Assembly (NCBI GenBank): GCA_050015815.1
Contig: JBEKAR010000093.1
Location: 1-6,710, forward strand
Direction: 5' to 3'
Length of the DNA stretch: 6,710 nt
Source: JAJRAL01 sp050015815
Lineage (GTDB): Archaea; Thermoplasmatota; Thermoplasmata; Methanomassiliicoccales; UBA472
The notes beneath the pieces were generated by a model that saw only the letters and a list, made by a program, of their open reading frames with translations, was not told the origin of the DNA and did not search any database. This document shows, in pieces, positions 4,822 to 6,710 of this stretch; position 1 is the stretch's first letter, and every line of letters begins with the position of its first letter. A program made the position numbers and the translations under genes.

Positions 4822-6710
4822 ATGGACCCAGCCGAGTTCAGGCTAGCCTTCTTCCGCGACAACAAGTTCATCCGGAAGGAGTGCCCCAAGTGCGGCCGGC
4901 ATTTCTGGTCGATCGGTGACTGGGAGACCTGCGGCGAGCCCCCGTGCGAGGAGTACACCTTCATCGGCAACTCCCCGATGAAGAGAAGCCTCACCCTTCA
5001 TGAGATGCGCGAGCAGTACCTCTCGTTCTTCGAGTCGCATGGTCACAAACGCGTTAACCGCTATCCTATTGTCGCTCGCTGGAGGGACGACGTGTTCTTC
5101 ACCCAGGCCTCGATCTATGACTTCCAGCCCTGGGTGCTCAACGAGGTCATCGAACCTCCGGGGAATCCACTTACCATTTCGCAGACCTGCGTCAGGTTCA
5201 ACGATATAGACAACGTCGGCAAGACGGGCAGGCACTTCACGTTCTTCGAGATGTGCGCCCACCACGTCTTCAACAAGAAGGGAAAGGAGATCTACTTCAA
5301 GGACCGAACGGTCGAGCTCTGCCACGAGTTCTTCACCAAGACCCTAGGAGTCGACCCCAAGAGGCTCCGTTACATCGAGGAATCCTGGGAGGGGGGCGGG
5401 AACGCAGGGCCATGCGTCGAGGTCATCATCGATGGGGCTGAGGTGGCGACCCTTGTCTTCATGATGTACAAGGTCGGGCCCGAGGGCAACACGCCGATGT
5501 CGATGACGGTCGTGGACACTGGCTATGGCCTCGAAAGGATGACATGGGTCTCCCAGGGCGCCTCCTCGGCCTACGAGGCGGTCTTCGGTCCGGTGCTCGA
5601 TAGGCTGAAGCGGAAGGCCTCGGTCAGCTCGAACTCGAAGGTGCTTGAGGAGTATAGCAAGGTCGCCGGCATGACGAACGCAAAGACCGCCGCCGACGTC
5701 CGGAACATCCGGGAGCAGACCGCGGCTCGGATGGGCATCACATACAATCAGCTGATGGCGATTGTGAGCCCGCTCGAAGACATCTACGTCATCTGCGATC
5801 ACTCGCGCGCCCTCGCGCTGCTGCTGAATGACGGGGTCGTCCCCTCGAACGTGAGGGAGGGTTACTTCGCCAGGATGCTGGTCAGGAGGGCTCTACGCTC
5901 GATAAGGTCGCTCGGTGCGGATATCGACCTTGCCGAGGTCGTCGGCGAACAGGTGGACCACTTCTCCGACATCTTCCCTGAACTGGCGGAGAACAGAGAG
6001 GACATCATCAGCCTGGTGCGGGTCGAGATGGATCGGTACAAGGAGACGCTCTCGCGCGGCAAACAGCTCGTCGACCGTATCGTCAAGGAGCTGAAGAATG
6101 GCGAGGCGATCTCGACCGAGAAGCTGATAGAGCTCTACGATTCGCACGGCCTGAACCCCGAACTGGTCAAGGAGTTCTCGCCGATTCCGGTGGAGGTGCC
6201 AGACGACTTCTACCGCCAGGTCGCGGCCAAGCACGAGAAGCCAGAGAAGGAGGAAGAGAAGGCGGCCCAGGCCTATCCCGAGAACCTCCCTCCGACCCGC
6301 ATGCTCTATTATGAGGATGTCGACATGCTCCAGTTCGAGGGAAAGGTTCTCGACATCGTCCAGGGAGGGGTGCTCCTAGATCAGACCTGCTTCTACCCCG
6401 AAGGCGGTGGCCAGGAGTGGGACCTCGGGACCCTTGACGGGCACCAGGTCAAGAAGGTCATCAAGGTCAACAGCTCGGTGCTCCATTTCGTCGAGGGACC
6501 ACTTCCGAAGAAGGGGCAGATGGTGAAGGGCGTCATCCAGAAGGAAAGGCGCGAGCGATTGATGCGCCATCACACCAGCGCGCACATCGTCAACGGTGTA
6601 GCTAGAAGCATGTTCGGCAACCACGTCTGGCAGGCCGGAGCGCACAAGTCCGAGGTCGAAGGCAGGCTGGACATCACACACTTCGAGAACCTTACCCAGG
6701 AGCAGAGGGA
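4822..6710 (+). CDS. alaS: Alanyl-tRNA synthetase, archaeal type (3' end outside window)
   Basis: AlaRS attaches alanine to tRNA-Ala in the cytoplasm and clears mischarged Ser/Gly. The first 629 residues are present and the frame is open to the right edge. Archaeal AlaRS is about 900 residues, so roughly 270 are missing, including the end of the editing domain and the C-terminal domain. An N-terminal archaeal-type extension has CPKCGRHFW (21-29) with later C37 and C42, a zinc-ribbon-like set. The class II catalytic core shows the motif 2 region RFNDIDNVG (125-133) with FFEMCAHHVF (141-150), then GGGNAGPCVE (191-200), and motif 3 GYGLERM (234-240). A tRNA-recognition region follows, then a charged KHEKPEKEEEK linker (470-480). 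The editing domain has FYPEGGGQEWDLG (524-536) and the zinc motif HHTSAH (583-588). ATG 4822 matches the archaeal family start, MDPAEFRLAFF. There is no ribosome binding site, but a TATA-like box lies about 27 bases upstream. All expected core motifs are intact. Confidence 0.96.
   Translation, partial: MDPAEFRLAFFRDNKFIRKECPKCGRHFWSIGDWETCGEPPCEEYTFIGNSPMKRSLTLHEMREQYLSFFESHGHKRVNRYPIVARWRDDVFFTQASIYDFQPWVLNEVIEPPGNPLTISQTCVRFNDIDNVGKTGRHFTFFEMCAHHVFNKKGKEIYFKDRTVELCHEFFTKTLGVDPKRLRYIEESWEGGGNAGPCVEVIIDGAEVATLVFMMYKVGPEGNTPMSMTVVDTGYGLERMTWVSQGASSAYEAVFGPVLDRLKRKASVSSNSKVLEEYSKVAGMTNAKTAADVRNIREQTAARMGITYNQLMAIVSPLEDIYVICDHSRALALLLNDGVVPSNVREGYFARMLVRRALRSIRSLGADIDLAEVVGEQVDHFSDIFPELAENREDIISLVRVEMDRYKETLSRGKQLVDRIVKELKNGEAISTEKLIELYDSHGLNPELVKEFSPIPVEVPDDFYRQVAAKHEKPEKEEEKAAQAYPENLPPTRMLYYEDVDMLQFEGKVLDIVQGGVLLDQTCFYPEGGGQEWDLGTLDGHQVKKVIKVNSSVLHFVEGPLPKKGQMVKGVIQKERRERLMRHHTSAHIVNGVARSMFGNHVWQAGAHKSEVEGRLDITHFENLTQEQR

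Noticed and set aside
1..6710. CRISPR array, insertion sequence, or integrase-type mobile element
   Set aside because: No direct-repeat array, transposase-like protein or terminal inverted repeats were found in any frame.

Overview
The window looks archaeal. It carries an archaeal-type alanyl-tRNA synthetase with an N-terminal CPKC zinc-ribbon-like segment and a UPF0216/DUF61 protein, a family I know only from archaea. One gene start also looks leaderless, with an AT-rich TATA-like box about 27 bases upstream. The DNA is GC-rich with G/C-ending codons. A Thermoplasmata relative (for example Methanomassiliicoccales) would fit, but that is a guess and the window cannot settle it.

Layout. Bases 1-136 hold no convincing gene but do contain a strong hairpin with a GAAA tetraloop followed by a pyrimidine-rich stretch, possibly the tail of a transcript from beyond the left edge. 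On the minus strand lie a UPF0216 gene (1332-1730) and, 58 bases after it, a full-length DUF763 reading frame (137-1273). The DUF763 frame is broken by two in-frame stop codons, with no frameshift. A divergent intergenic region (1731-1866) carries one TATA-like box readable in both directions. On the plus strand is a tight two-gene unit: a NifB-type radical-SAM protein fused to a C-terminal NifX-like domain (1867-3150), then a thiamine-diphosphate enzyme of the acetolactate synthase type (3156-4751), starting within a few bases of the nifB stop. After a 70-base gap with two inverted repeats and a TATA-like box comes alaS (4822 to the right edge, incomplete).

How the genes fit together. NifB makes the carbide-containing iron-sulfur precursor of nitrogenase cofactors. 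Here no nitrogenase gene is visible nearby; its partner is instead a carboligase/decarboxylase-type ThDP enzyme with no small regulatory subunit in view. This pairing is the most unusual feature of the window. The DUF763 gene appears to be a recent pseudogene, or a sequencing or recoding case. AlaS is a housekeeping gene probably transcribed from its own promoter.
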